Assembly: GCA_016795205.1 (NCBI GenBank)
Contig: JAEUHZ010000069.1
Location: forward strand, 1 to 64,000
Direction: 5' to 3'
From: Planctomycetota bacterium
GTDB lineage: Bacteria; Planctomycetota; UBA1135; GCA-002686595
DNA: 64,000 nt
Shown: piece by piece, positions 51,599-60,820 of the stretch
Numbering within the stretch: position 1 is the first letter of the stretch
How the letters are laid out: every line of letters starts with the position of its first letter
Position numbers and translations under genes: made by a program
Notes under the pieces: model-generated
What the model was told of the DNA's origin: nothing
The model's input: only the letters and a program-made list of their open reading frames with translations
The model's database searches: none

Positions 51599-52225
51599 TG
51601 AGGGAGTCGAGATCCTGACTTCTCCACGCGTCGGGCAGGAGGATCAGCCCTCGCGAGCTTCGACCGGGGAGCTTGACTCGATGCTGGCCCGGGCGCATCG
51701 CTCACTTCCTCGATGACGCTCGCGCTGGCAGCCCCGGCATCCCCAAACCGCACCTTCCGCAGGCCAGGGCCCGGACGCTGGTGCGCTTCGAGCTCCGACA
51801 AGAGCCCGTCGCACCCCCTGGCCCTTGCCGTGGCAACCTCGCGCGATCTTCGGCGCGCATGCAGGACTCGTCCCGATGGCAGCGTGCGAGGGGCGATCGG
51901 TGAGCGCTGGGGAGTCGACTCGTGGCCGGACCCTCGGGGCAGTCGCGGCGATGGCCTCTGTGAGCCTGCAACAGGGAGCGAGACGGACGTGCCCATCGCG
52001 GCGGGCTGGCGTCGGCGGGCAGGAGTCCGATGTCGACGCCCGGCATGGCATCACTCAGGCCTGTCAGTCGGTGTCGTCTCGACCTGGGCTGACCGCCACG
52101 CATGCCGACGGGCACGATGCGGACCCTATCCAGTACACGTTGGGCGCACGCGCGACCGTCCGTGCCCGGCCATGGACTCGGCAGCTCCGTGCGCTCCGTG
52201 GCTTCCGAGTATATTGCTGAGCACG
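51599..52225. other. Gap upstream of the type I R-M operon
   Basis: 627 bp without a recognisable gene, between the divergent TVP38 and R-M operon genes. A plus-strand frame 51673-51903 (76 aa) and minus-strand frames are open but have no family pattern. A good -10 TATATT (52210-52215) lies 11 bp before the first operon gene. The sequence may be an island border or decayed DNA. Confidence 0.45.
52210..52215 (+). promoter_or_regulatory. -10 TATATT of the type I R-M operon
   Basis: GTATATTGC, ending 10 bp before the ATG at 52226. It is the best AT-rich -10 in the window and implies a very short leader. Confidence 0.55.
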
Positions 52226-53590
52226 ATGGACCTGGTCGAGCTCCTCAAGCGCCCCGAGGGCAAGACCCTGGAGTTCAAGCGTGATCTGTCTTCGCCGGAT
52301 GGGGCGCTCAGGACGATCGTTGCCTTCGCCAATACGGCGGGCGGAACGCTGCTCGTCGGCGTGGAGGACCGCAGCCGCCATGTCCGCGGCGTGGCCGACG
52401 CACTGGACCTGGAGGAGCGACTTGCGAGCCTCGTCAGCGACAGCATCCGTCCCCGTGTCGTCCCCGAGATCGAGATCCTGCCGTGGCGCCGCACGCAGGT
52501 GCTGGCCTTGCAGGTCCATCCCAGCCCGAGCCGTCCGCATCACCTGATCCGGGAAGGGGCACCCGCCGGCGTCTATGTCCGCGTGGGCTCGACGAACCGC
52601 CGTGCCGACGCGGAGCTGATCGAGGAACTCAGCCGGTTCGCGCGCGGCGAGGGGTTCGACGAGCAGCCGCTGCCGGGTCTCGACTCGGAAGCCCTGGACT
52701 TCCGAGCAGCTTCCGAGTCGTTCGCGTCCGTCCGTGTCCTCGCCCGCCGCGACCTGGAGACGCTGCGACTGGTCACGGAGCATCAGGGCCGCAGAGTGCC
52801 GACCGTGGGTGGCATGATCCTCTTTGGCCGGGAGCGTGAGCGGCACTTCCCGGACGCGTGGATTCAGGCCGGTCGCTTCGGGGGCACCGAGAGGAGCCGC
52901 ATCCTGGACCGCACCGAGATCCGCTCCATCCCCGCGCGTGGCGTCGAGGAAGCCGTCGCCTTCGTGCAGAAACACGCTTGGCACGGCGCCGCGATCGGCG
53001 CGGTGCGCCGGAAGGACCGCTGGAGCGTGCCGCCGGAGGCGGTGCGCGAGGCGGTCATCAACGCGGTGGTCCACACCGACTACGCTCAGCGCGGCGCGCC
53101 GATCCGCCTGTCGATCTTCGACGACCGAATCGAGATCGAGAATCCGGGTCTCCTGCCCTTCGGCCTCACGATCGAGGATCTGCCCCGCGGCGTCTCGAAG
53201 CTGCGCAACCGGGTGATCGGCCGGGTCTTTCACGCGCTCGACCTGATCGAGCAATGGGGGAGCGGCGTTCAGCGCATGACCGCTGCGTGCCACGCGGCCG
53301 GCCTCCCCGTGCCGGTCTTCGAGGAGATCGCCACGCGCTTTCGCGTCACGATTCGCACGACCCGAGTGGGTCCGACGGTCGTCGAGGACACGGACCAGGC
53401 CATCCTGGACGCACTCAGCGCGGCCAAGGGACTCGCCACGAGCGAGGTCGCCGCGGCGATCGGTCTCTCTCCGCGCGCGACTCGCACGCGCCTCGCCCGC
53501 CTCGTCGGTCGCGGCCTCGTGCGCGAGATCGGCACCGGGCCGCAGGATCCGCGGCGGCGATACTTCCTGGCAGAGGGAGGCCCCGCATGA
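52226..53590 (+). CDS. Schlafen/AlbA_2-domain, ATP-binding (HATPase_c_4) regulator-like protein (454 aa)
   Basis: Three parts. Residues about 10-125 are the Schlafen AlbA_2 domain ('LVELLKRPEGKTLEFKRDLSSPDGALRTIVAFANTAGGTLLVGVEDRSRHVRGV', with the hallmark E-F-K and A-F-A-N-T-x-G-G). Residues about 265-350 are the HATPase_c_4 region ('VREAVINAVVHTDYAQRGAPIRLSIFDDRIEIENPGLLPFGLT' and 'IEQWGSGVQRM'). The last 65 residues are a winged helix ('AILDALSAAKGLATSEVAAAIGLSPRATRTRLARLVGRGLV'). Proteins of this type are often called transcriptional regulators and are frequent in R-M and defence loci. It overlaps hsdR by ATGA, so it is made with the R-M enzyme; it may control it or add a second nuclease-like activity. 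Confidence 0.9.
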   Translation: MDLVELLKRPEGKTLEFKRDLSSPDGALRTIVAFANTAGGTLLVGVEDRSRHVRGVADALDLEERLASLVSDSIRPRVVPEIEILPWRRTQVLALQVHPSPSRPHHLIREGAPAGVYVRVGSTNRRADAELIEELSRFARGEGFDEQPLPGLDSEALDFRAASESFASVRVLARRDLETLRLVTEHQGRRVPTVGGMILFGRERERHFPDAWIQAGRFGGTERSRILDRTEIRSIPARGVEEAVAFVQKHAWHGAAIGAVRRKDRWSVPPEAVREAVINAVVHTDYAQRGAPIRLSIFDDRIEIENPGLLPFGLTIEDLPRGVSKLRNRVIGRVFHALDLIEQWGSGVQRMTAACHAAGLPVPVFEEIATRFRVTIRTTRVGPTVVEDTDQAILDALSAAKGLATSEVAAAIGLSPRATRTRLARLVGRGLVREIGTGPQDPRRRYFLAEGGPA

Positions 53591-56457
53591 GCCCCACGCC
53601 CGAACAACAGGCCCGCGTCGGCATCGACGCCGCACTGGAGGCCGCGGGGTGGATCGTCCAGGACCGCGCGGCCATGAACCTTGCCGCGGGGCCGGGCGTG
53701 GCCGTGCGTGAGTTCAAGATGGCGTCCGGGCACGGCTTCGCCGACTACCTGCTCTTCGTGAACGGCAAGGCTGTCGGCGTCCTTGAGGCCAAGCCGGCCG
53801 GCTACGCGCTGACCAACGTGGAGCTGCAAGCCGACAAGTACGCGACCGGCCTTCCCGCCGGGCTCAACCCGCCCGTGCACCCGCTGCCGTTCCTCTACCT
53901 CAGCACCGGCGTCGAGACGCGCTTCATCAACGGCCTCGACCCCGACCCGAAGACGCGTGCGATCTCCGCCAACCTCCCGCACATCCACAGGCCAGCGACG
54001 CTCGCCGAGTGGATCGGCGCGGAGACGCTCGATGCCTGGGTGAAGCGCCTGCACGCCGACGGCGGCCTCTATACCGCAGCCGACGACATGCGGCCTGCCT
54101 CCTTGCGCGCCCGGATCACGACGATGCCACCGCTCGAGCGGGGTTCGCTCTACCCGAACCAGATCGAGGCGGTGACGAACCTCGAGTACTCCTTCCGGAA
54201 GAACCGTCCCCGCGCCCTGATCCAGATGGCGACGGGTTCGGGCAAGACGATCGCCGCCATCACCGCCATCTACCGGCTCATCAAGTACGGCGGCGCGCGC
54301 CGCGTACTCTTCCTGGTGGACCGGAGCAACCTCGGCGAGCAGGCCGAGAAGGAGTTCCAGGGGTACCGCGCCCAGGGCAGCCATCGGCTCTTCACCGAGC
54401 TGTACAACGTCCAGCGCCTCTCCTCGAACACCATCATGGACTCGAGCCGCGTCGTCATCTCGACGATCCAGCGCGTGTACTCGATGCTCAAGGGCGAGCC
54501 CGCGCTCGACCCCACCCTGGAGGAGGGCTCGCAGTTCGAGACGGCCGGGGGCGCGATGCGCGAGCCGCTGCCGGTGGTCTACAACGCCGTCTACCCACCC
54601 GAGTACTTCGACGTGGTGGTGATCGACGAGGTGCACCGCTCGATCTACACCCTGTGGCGGCAGGTGGTGGAGTACTTCGACGCCTTCCTCGTCGGCCTCA
54701 CCGCCACGCCCAGCAAGCAGACGCTCGGCTTCTTCAACAAGAACCTCGTCATGGAGTACGACCACGCGCGCGCCGTGGCCGACGGCGTCAACGTGGACTT
54801 CGAGGTCTACAACATCCGCACGAAGATCACCGCGCAGGGCGCCACCGTCGAAGCGCACCCCGACACGATGCTCGGCTACCGCGACCGCCAGACCCGCGCG
54901 CTGCGCTGGGAGTCGCCCGACGAGGACCTCTCCTACGATCCGAACGAGCTGGACCGCCGGGTGGTCGCGAAGGACCAGATCCGCACCATCATCCGAACCT
55001 TCCGCGACCGTCTGCCGGTGGACATCTTCCCCGGCCGCAAGGAGGTCCCGAAGACCTTGATCTTCGCCAAGGACGACAGCCACGCCGAGGACATCGTCGA
55101 GATCGTGCGCGACGAGTTCGGGCGCGGCAACGCCTTCTGCCAGAAGATCACCTACAAGGTCACCGCCGCGAATCCGCGCGATCTGATCCAGGCCTTCCGC
55201 AACCAGTACGAGCCGCGCATCGCCGTGACCGTGGACATGGTGGCGACGGGCACCGACATCAAACCGATCGAGATCGTCATGTTCATGCGCGCCGTGAAGA
55301 GCCGCGTGCTCTTCGAGCAGATGAAGGGGCGTGGCGTGCGCGTGATCGACCCGAACGACCTGCGCGCCGTGAGCGGGGAGGACGCCGTCGCCAAGACGCA
55401 CTTCGTGATCGTGGACTGCGTCGGGATGACCGAGACGCAGCTCGCCGACTCCCAGCCGCTGGAGCGCCAACGGACGGTAGGCCTGAAGGCACTGCTCGAG
55501 CATGTGGCGATGGGCGGCACCGACCCCGAAGTGCTCTCCTCGCTCGCGAGCCGTCTCGCGCGGCTCCACAAGCAGTGCGGACCCGAGGAGCAGGCGCGCG
55601 TCGCGGAAGCGTCGGGCGGGGTGACGCTCCCGGCGATCTGTGGCGCCATCGTGGAGGGGCTCGATCCCGACCGGCAGATGACCGAGGCGCGGCACACCTT
55701 CGCCGTGCCCGCCGATGCGGAGCCGACCGAGGCGCAGATGAAGCAGGCCGCCGAGACGCTTCTCAAGCGCGCCACCGAGCCGCTCGCCACCAAGCCCGCC
55801 CTGCGCACGCTACTCGTGGACCTCAAGCGCGAGCTGGAGCAGGTGATCGACGAGGTGTCCGAGGACGAGCTGCTGGAGGCCGGCGCGAGCCCCGAGGCGA
55901 GGGAGAAGGCGCAGTCGCTCGTGGCTGACTTCGAGCGCTTCCTCTCGGAGCACAGGGACGAGATCGACGCCCTCCAGTTCTTCTACGCTCAAGGCTACTC
56001 GAAGCGGCTCTTGTTCAGGGACATCAAGGCGCTGGCCGAGGCGATCAAGGCGCCGCCGCGCGCGTGGACGCCGGAGAAGCTCTGGCGCGCCTACGAGACG
56101 CTGCGGAAGGACAAGGTACGGGGCGCGTCGGGGAAGCGGCTGCTCACCGACATCGTCTCGCTGGTGCGCTTCGCAACGCACCGGGACGACGAGCTGGTGC
56201 CCTTCGGCGAGCAGGTGCGCGCGCGGTTCGACGGGTGGATGGCGCAGCAGGAAACCCGAGGGCGGACGTTCAGTGCCGAGCAGCGCCGCTGGCTGGAGAT
56301 GATGCGCGACCACATCGCGACGAGCCTGGAGATGACGGTGGAGGACCTGGACTTCGCGCCGTTCGCGGAAGCGGGCGGGCGGGGGAGGGCGGTGCAGGTG
56401 TTCGGGGAGGAGCTGCCCGAGGTTCTGGATGAGCTGAATGGGGTGTTGGCAGCATGA
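53587..56457 (+). CDS. hsdR: Type I restriction enzyme, R subunit (956 aa)
   Basis: Motor and nuclease subunit of a type I R-M system. N-terminal nuclease: D53 ('GFADYLLF') and E67-A-K69 ('GVLEAKPAG') form the PD-(D/E)xK site. SF2 helicase: Walker A ATGSGKT (215-221), DEVH box (347-350; D-E-x-H), 'GLTATPSKQT' (motif III), 'TVDMVATGTDIKPIEIVMF' and 'EQMKGRGVRV' (motifs V-VI). The C-terminal part ('YETLRKDKVRGASGKRLLTDIVSLVRFA') is the EcoEI_R_C-like domain. The length fits the EcoEI-type (type IB) HsdR. ATG 53587 overlaps the stop of the AlbA_2 gene; its own stop overlaps hsdS. Confidence 0.97.
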   Translation: MSPTPEQQARVGIDAALEAAGWIVQDRAAMNLAAGPGVAVREFKMASGHGFADYLLFVNGKAVGVLEAKPAGYALTNVELQADKYATGLPAGLNPPVHPLPFLYLSTGVETRFINGLDPDPKTRAISANLPHIHRPATLAEWIGAETLDAWVKRLHADGGLYTAADDMRPASLRARITTMPPLERGSLYPNQIEAVTNLEYSFRKNRPRALIQMATGSGKTIAAITAIYRLIKYGGARRVLFLVDRSNLGEQAEKEFQGYRAQGSHRLFTELYNVQRLSSNTIMDSSRVVISTIQRVYSMLKGEPALDPTLEEGSQFETAGGAMREPLPVVYNAVYPPEYFDVVVIDEVHRSIYTLWRQVVEYFDAFLVGLTATPSKQTLGFFNKNLVMEYDHARAVADGVNVDFEVYNIRTKITAQGATVEAHPDTMLGYRDRQTRALRWESPDEDLSYDPNELDRRVVAKDQIRTIIRTFRDRLPVDIFPGRKEVPKTLIFAKDDSHAEDIVEIVRDEFGRGNAFCQKITYKVTAANPRDLIQAFRNQYEPRIAVTVDMVATGTDIKPIEIVMFMRAVKSRVLFEQMKGRGVRVIDPNDLRAVSGEDAVAKTHFVIVDCVGMTETQLADSQPLERQRTVGLKALLEHVAMGGTDPEVLSSLASRLARLHKQCGPEEQARVAEASGGVTLPAICGAIVEGLDPDRQMTEARHTFAVPADAEPTEAQMKQAAETLLKRATEPLATKPALRTLLVDLKRELEQVIDEVSEDELLEAGASPEAREKAQSLVADFERFLSEHRDEIDALQFFYAQGYSKRLLFRDIKALAEAIKAPPRAWTPEKLWRAYETLRKDKVRGASGKRLLTDIVSLVRFATHRDDELVPFGEQVRARFDGWMAQQETRGRTFSAEQRRWLEMMRDHIATSLEMTVEDLDFAPFAEAGGRGRAVQVFGEELPEVLDELNGVLAA

Positions 56458-58019
56458 GCGTATCAACTCGCCTGCCCCCGGGCTGGGCTGCGATACCGCT
56501 ACGAGACCTTGGGGAGTGGAGTGGCGGAGGCACGCCGTCGAAGAGCGTCTCTTCGTTCTGGACGGCTGGATCGATCCCTTGGGTATCGCCCAAGGACATG
56601 AAGGTCCCGGTGATTTCCGACTCGCTTGACCACATCACCGATGACGCAGTTCGCGCCAGCACCGTCAAGCTGATCCCAGCGGGCAGCGTGCTCATCGTGA
56701 CTCGAAGCGGCATCCTCGCTCACACTTTGCCGGTCGCGCGCACGGCGGTCGCGGTCACCGTAAACCAGGACATCAAGGCGCTCACGCCAACGCCACCCAT
56801 TGACCCCGACTTCGTCGCTTGGGGCGCGCGGGCACTCGGATGGCCCATCCTGAACGCGTGCAGCAAAGACGGTACTACCGTCGCCAGCGTAGATACCACG
56901 CTGCTTCAAGACTTCCGGCTTCCCGTCGCGCCAGCGGCCGAGCAGCACCGCATCGTCTCTGCCATCGAGTCCTACTTCACCCGGCTCGACGACGCGGTGG
57001 CGACGCTGGAGCGGGTGCAGCGCAACCTGAAGCGCTACCGGGCCTCGGTGCTCAAGGCCGCGGTCGAAGGGCGGCTGGTGCCGACCGAGGCGGAGCTGGC
57101 CCGCGCCGAGGGCCGCAGCTACGAGCCGGCCTCGGTACTCCTCGCGCGCATCCTCGCCGAACGCCGCCGCCGCTGGGAGGAAGCCGAGCTGGCGAAGATG
57201 ACCGCCCGGGGCAAGGCGCCGAAGGACGACAGGTGGAAGGCGAAGTATGTGGAGCCGGTCGCGCCGGATACGAGTGAGCTGCCCGAGCTTCCGGAGGGGT
57301 GGTGCTGGGCGACGGCGGATCAACTCGCAATCGTGGGGACTGGAGCAACTCCGAAGCGCGGAGATGCTCGATTCTGGAGCGGCGGCCAAGTGCCGTGGGT
57401 GACCAGTGCCGTAGTCAACGACTCGCTTGTAGCAACACCCTCCGAGTTCGTCACGCATACCGCGCTCCGCGAAACCAACCTTACCCTATATCCACCCGGC
57501 ACCCTGCTGGTCGCCATGTACGGCGAAGGCAAGACCCGCGGACGCGCAACGACATTGGGGATAGAGTCTGCCACCAATCAGGCCCTAGCCGCTCTTGAGT
57601 TGCGAGGTACCGCCGATTATCTCCGAGACTGGCTGTTGCGCTTCCTAGAGCACAACTACCTCGAGCTCCGTAGAGCGGCTTCGGGCGGGGTTCAACCAAA
57701 CTTGAACCTCGGAATCGTCCGGGCGATCTGCGTGCCGCTTCCTCCGGTAGCAGAACAACGCCGAGTCAGCGAAGAAGCCGATCGGTCTTTGTCGATTGCC
57801 CACGCGACGTACGAAGCGCTGACTGCGAACGAGTTGAAGGCGAGCCGCCTCCGCCAATCCATCCTCAAGTGGGCCTTCGAGGGCCGCCTCGTGGACCAGG
57901 ACCCCACGGACGAGCCGGCTTCCGTCCTCCTCGAACGCATCCGCGCCGAGCGCGCATCCGCCACCGTCACGCCGCCGCGCCGAGCGCGCCGTACGAAGAA
58001 GGGAACCCCGAAGTCATGA
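56454..58019 (+). CDS. hsdS: Type I restriction enzyme, S (specificity) subunit (521 aa)
   Basis: Two target-recognition domains, each followed by a conserved helical spacer. TRD1 about 1-155 ('LPPGWAAIPLRDLGEWSGGGTPSKS', 'LPVAPAAEQHRIVSAIESYFTRLDDAVATLERVQRNLKRYRASVLKAAVEGRLV'), TRD2 about 280-430 ('LPEGWCWATADQLAIVGTGATPKRGD', 'VCVPLPPVAEQRRVSEEADRSLS...KWAFEGRLVDQDPTDEPASVLLERI'). Each TRD recognises one half of a split asymmetric DNA site. The TRD codon usage is less GC-biased than the flanks, usual for exchanged TRDs. ATGA overlap with hsdR and hsdM. Confidence 0.95.
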   Translation: MSVSTRLPPGWAAIPLRDLGEWSGGGTPSKSVSSFWTAGSIPWVSPKDMKVPVISDSLDHITDDAVRASTVKLIPAGSVLIVTRSGILAHTLPVARTAVAVTVNQDIKALTPTPPIDPDFVAWGARALGWPILNACSKDGTTVASVDTTLLQDFRLPVAPAAEQHRIVSAIESYFTRLDDAVATLERVQRNLKRYRASVLKAAVEGRLVPTEAELARAEGRSYEPASVLLARILAERRRRWEEAELAKMTARGKAPKDDRWKAKYVEPVAPDTSELPELPEGWCWATADQLAIVGTGATPKRGDARFWSGGQVPWVTSAVVNDSLVATPSEFVTHTALRETNLTLYPPGTLLVAMYGEGKTRGRATTLGIESATNQALAALELRGTADYLRDWLLRFLEHNYLELRRAASGGVQPNLNLGIVRAICVPLPPVAEQRRVSEEADRSLSIAHATYEALTANELKASRLRQSILKWAFEGRLVDQDPTDEPASVLLERIRAERASATVTPPRRARRTKKGTPKS

Positions 58020-59542
58020 GCGACGCCGCCAACCGTATCGTCCAGAAGCTCTGGTCCTACTGCAACGTCCTGCGCGACGACGGGCTCTCCTATCAGGACT
58101 ACCTGGAGCAGCTCACCTTCCTCCTCTTCCTCAAGATGGCCGACGAGCGCGCGCAGCTCACGGGCGAGCCGCAGCCCATCCCCGAAGGCTATCGCTGGGC
58201 TGATCTCGCCGCGCCGCAGATGGAAGGCATCGAGCTGGAACAGCACTACCGCGAGACGCTGCGGGTGCTGGGGCAGGAGGGCGGGATGCTCGGCCTGATC
58301 TTCGAGAAGGCGCAGAACAAGATCCAGGACCCCGCCAAGCTGCGTCAGCTCGTCGTCGAGCTGATCGGCAAGGAGAGCTGGTCGGCGATGTCGGCCGATG
58401 TGAAGGGCGACGCCTACGAGGGGCTGCTCGAGCGCAACGCGCAGGACGTGAAGGGGGGCGCCGGGCAGTACTTCACGCCGCGCGTCCTCATTGACGCCAT
58501 CGTGGAGTGCGTCCGCCCGCTTCCGGGCGAGATCGTTGCCGACCCGGCCTGCGGCACGGGCGGCTTCCTGCTCTCGGCGCACGAGTACGTGAAGAACCAC
58601 TTCGAGCTGGACCGCGACCAGAAGCGCCACCTGCGCTTCGAGGCGCTGCGCGGGGTGGAGCTCGTGCCCAACGTCTCGCGCCTGTGCGGGATGAACCTCT
58701 ACCTGCACGGCATCGGCCCCGACGGCGCGGACAATCGCGAGCCGCCGATCCGCACCGACGATGCACTGCGCGACGAGCCGGGCACGCACGCCGACGTGGT
58801 CGTCACGAATCCGCCCTTCGGCAAGAAGTCCTCGATCACGGTGGTGAACGAGGAGGGCGAGTCCGACCGGCAGACGCTCACCTACAACCGCCCCGACTTC
58901 TGGACGACGACCTCGAACAAGCAGCTCAACTTCGTCCAGCACGTGAAGTCGCTCCTCAAGGTCCACGGCCGCGCCGCCGTCGTCGTACCGGACAACGTGC
59001 TCTTCGAAGGGGGCGCGGGGGAGACGGTGCGCCGGAATCTGCTCAAGGAGTGCGAGGTCCACACGCTGCTGCGCCTGCCCACCGGGATCTTCTACGCGCA
59101 GGGGGTGAAGGCCAACGTACTCTTCTTCGACCGCCGCCCCGGCGCAAAGGATCCGTGGACGAAGACCGTCTGGGTGTACGACCTGCGCACCAACAAGCAC
59201 TTCACCCTCAAGACCAAGCGCATGACGCGCGCCGACCTCGATGACTTCGTCGAGTGCTACCGCCCCGGTGAGCGGAACCAGCGGGAGGCGACCTGGTCCG
59301 AGGCGACGCCGGAAGGCCGCTGGCGTCCGTACAGCTACGAAGAGATCCTCGCCCGCGACAAGGTGAGCCTCGACCTCTTCTGGCTGCGCGACGAGAGCTT
59401 GGAGGATTCGGCGAGTCTCCCCGAGCCGCACCTGCTGGCGCAGGAGATCGCGGACGACCTGCGCTCGGCGCTGGCGCAGATCGAGGACGTGCTCGGGGAC
59501 CTGGAGCAGCGGGTGGGTTCCGGCGTCAGCAGGGATGCCTAG
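58016..59542 (+). CDS. hsdM: Type I restriction enzyme, M (methyltransferase) subunit (508 aa)
   Basis: N6-adenine methyltransferase of the type I system. N-terminal HsdM_N domain ('VQKLWSYCNVLRDDGLSYQDYLEQLTFLLFLKMAD'), SAM motif I 'DPACGTGGFLLSA' (D176-P-A-C-G-T-G-G183), catalytic motif IV NPPF (265-268), and 'GQYFTPR' before motif I. C-terminal part 'RNLLKECEVHTLLRLPTGIFYAQGVKANVLFFDR' is also diagnostic. The order hsdR-hsdS-hsdM differs from the usual RMS or MSR. The gene ends the operon at 59542. Confidence 0.97.
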   Translation: MSDAANRIVQKLWSYCNVLRDDGLSYQDYLEQLTFLLFLKMADERAQLTGEPQPIPEGYRWADLAAPQMEGIELEQHYRETLRVLGQEGGMLGLIFEKAQNKIQDPAKLRQLVVELIGKESWSAMSADVKGDAYEGLLERNAQDVKGGAGQYFTPRVLIDAIVECVRPLPGEIVADPACGTGGFLLSAHEYVKNHFELDRDQKRHLRFEALRGVELVPNVSRLCGMNLYLHGIGPDGADNREPPIRTDDALRDEPGTHADVVVTNPPFGKKSSITVVNEEGESDRQTLTYNRPDFWTTTSNKQLNFVQHVKSLLKVHGRAAVVVPDNVLFEGGAGETVRRNLLKECEVHTLLRLPTGIFYAQGVKANVLFFDRRPGAKDPWTKTVWVYDLRTNKHFTLKTKRMTRADLDDFVECYRPGERNQREATWSEATPEGRWRPYSYEEILARDKVSLDLFWLRDESLEDSASLPEPHLLAQEIADDLRSALAQIEDVLGDLEQRVGSGVSRDA

Positions 59543-59689
59543 GCGGTGGGCATCGGCCACCCGGGGGCTGGTTCACCCTGTTCACGTAGGCCACCCGGTC
59601 AGCACCGGGCGGGCGACCAACAACATCATGCAGCGGGCGGCGTTGCGCGCCGCCTCGGATCCTGAGCGTTCACCAGACTCCGTAGAGCA

Positions 59690-60820
59690 TCAGTCATCGG
59701 TCAGGTCCGCGTAGAGGGTTGCGAAGCGCTGCATCCGACCAGCGAAGGAGAAGTCGCGCTTGACGCGCTCGAGGGCCGAGTGCGAATGGCCCACGCGCCG
59801 GGTGGGATCGGAAGCCAGGAGCGTGAGGCCGGCTGAGAGCGCGGTGGAGGAACCCGCCGGGACGAGGAGCGCTTCCACGTCATTGCGAACCACGGCTTCG
59901 ACGCCGCCGCAGCGCGTGGCGAGCAGCGGCACCTCGCAGGCCATGGCCTCGAGCACCACGTTCGGCAGGCCCTCGCGCAGCGACGACAGCGCGAAGATGT
60001 CGAAGGCCTCCATCAGATCGCGCACGTCGGAGCGGAACCCGAGCAGCCGCACGCGGCCGGCAGAGCGGGCGGCGAGGGCGTCGAGCTTGGCGCGCTCCGG
60101 TCCCTCGCCCGCGATCCACAACTCCAGGTCGGCGCCGCGCGCGTGGGCGGCGAGGACGGCCTCGATGAGCAGGTCGAAGCCCTTCTCGTCCGACAGCCGG
60201 CCGACGGCGCCGACCACGAGCCGGCCGGGCGGCACGCCGGCGCGCAGCGGCGACGCGCTCGGCGGACCGCGGCGGCGCCAGGCGTCGACGTCGATGCCGT
60301 TCTCGATCAGGCTCAGGCGCTCGGGCGCGACGCCCAGCTTGGCGCAGGCGTCGTGGAGGTCCTGCGACACCGCGACCACGCGCTCGTAGCGGCGCAGCGT
60401 CCAGCGATCGACGGCCCAGTAGAGCGGCGTGCGCGCGGTCTGCTGCACCCAGCCGTGCACGGTCGTCACGAGGCGGAAGTTGCACAGCGGGCGCAGGAGC
60501 AGGCCGTAGAGGTTCGACTTGTAGTCGTGGCCGTGCCAGATGCGCACGTTCTCGCGGGCGCACAGCTCGGCGATCGCGTGCAGCACGCGCACGTCGATCG
60601 GCAGGCGCTCGGGGATCGCGAAGAAGGGGCAGTCGAGCTCGGCGGCGCGCGCGCGCAGCTCGTCGATGCCGGGGTCGCCGGGCGCGTGGAGGTAGAGCGC
60701 CAGCTCGCGCCAGCGCGTGCCGGCCAGGAAGCGCGGCGAGTTCAGGATCGTCTTCTCCGGGCCGCCGCCGCGGCCGGAGACGATGCGGCCGTGCATCACC
60801 GTGACGCGCTCGAGGCTCAT
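59690..60820 (-). CDS. GT4-family glycosyltransferase, 376 aa
   Basis: Full GT-B layout: N-terminal 'VMHGRIVSGRGGGPEKTILNS', 'WHGHDYKSNLYGLLLRPLCNFRLVTTVHGW', C-terminal donor half 'IENGIDVDAWRRRG', 'VVGAVGRLSDEKGFDLLIEAVL', 'LWIAGEGPERAKLDALAA' and E-x7-E region 'ALSSLREGLPNVVLEAMACEVPLLATRCGGVEAVV'. It transfers sugar from a nucleotide donor. ATG 60820 overlaps the stop of the next gene upstream (ATGA), so it is coupled with another glycosyltransferase. Probably lipo- or exopolysaccharide assembly. Confidence 0.93.
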   Translation of the reverse strand: MSLERVTVMHGRIVSGRGGGPEKTILNSPRFLAGTRWRELALYLHAPGDPGIDELRARAAELDCPFFAIPERLPIDVRVLHAIAELCARENVRIWHGHDYKSNLYGLLLRPLCNFRLVTTVHGWVQQTARTPLYWAVDRWTLRRYERVVAVSQDLHDACAKLGVAPERLSLIENGIDVDAWRRRGPPSASPLRAGVPPGRLVVGAVGRLSDEKGFDLLIEAVLAAHARGADLELWIAGEGPERAKLDALAARSAGRVRLLGFRSDVRDLMEAFDIFALSSLREGLPNVVLEAMACEVPLLATRCGGVEAVVRNDVEALLVPAGSSTALSAGLTLLASDPTRRVGHSHSALERVKRDFSFAGRMQRFATLYADLTDD

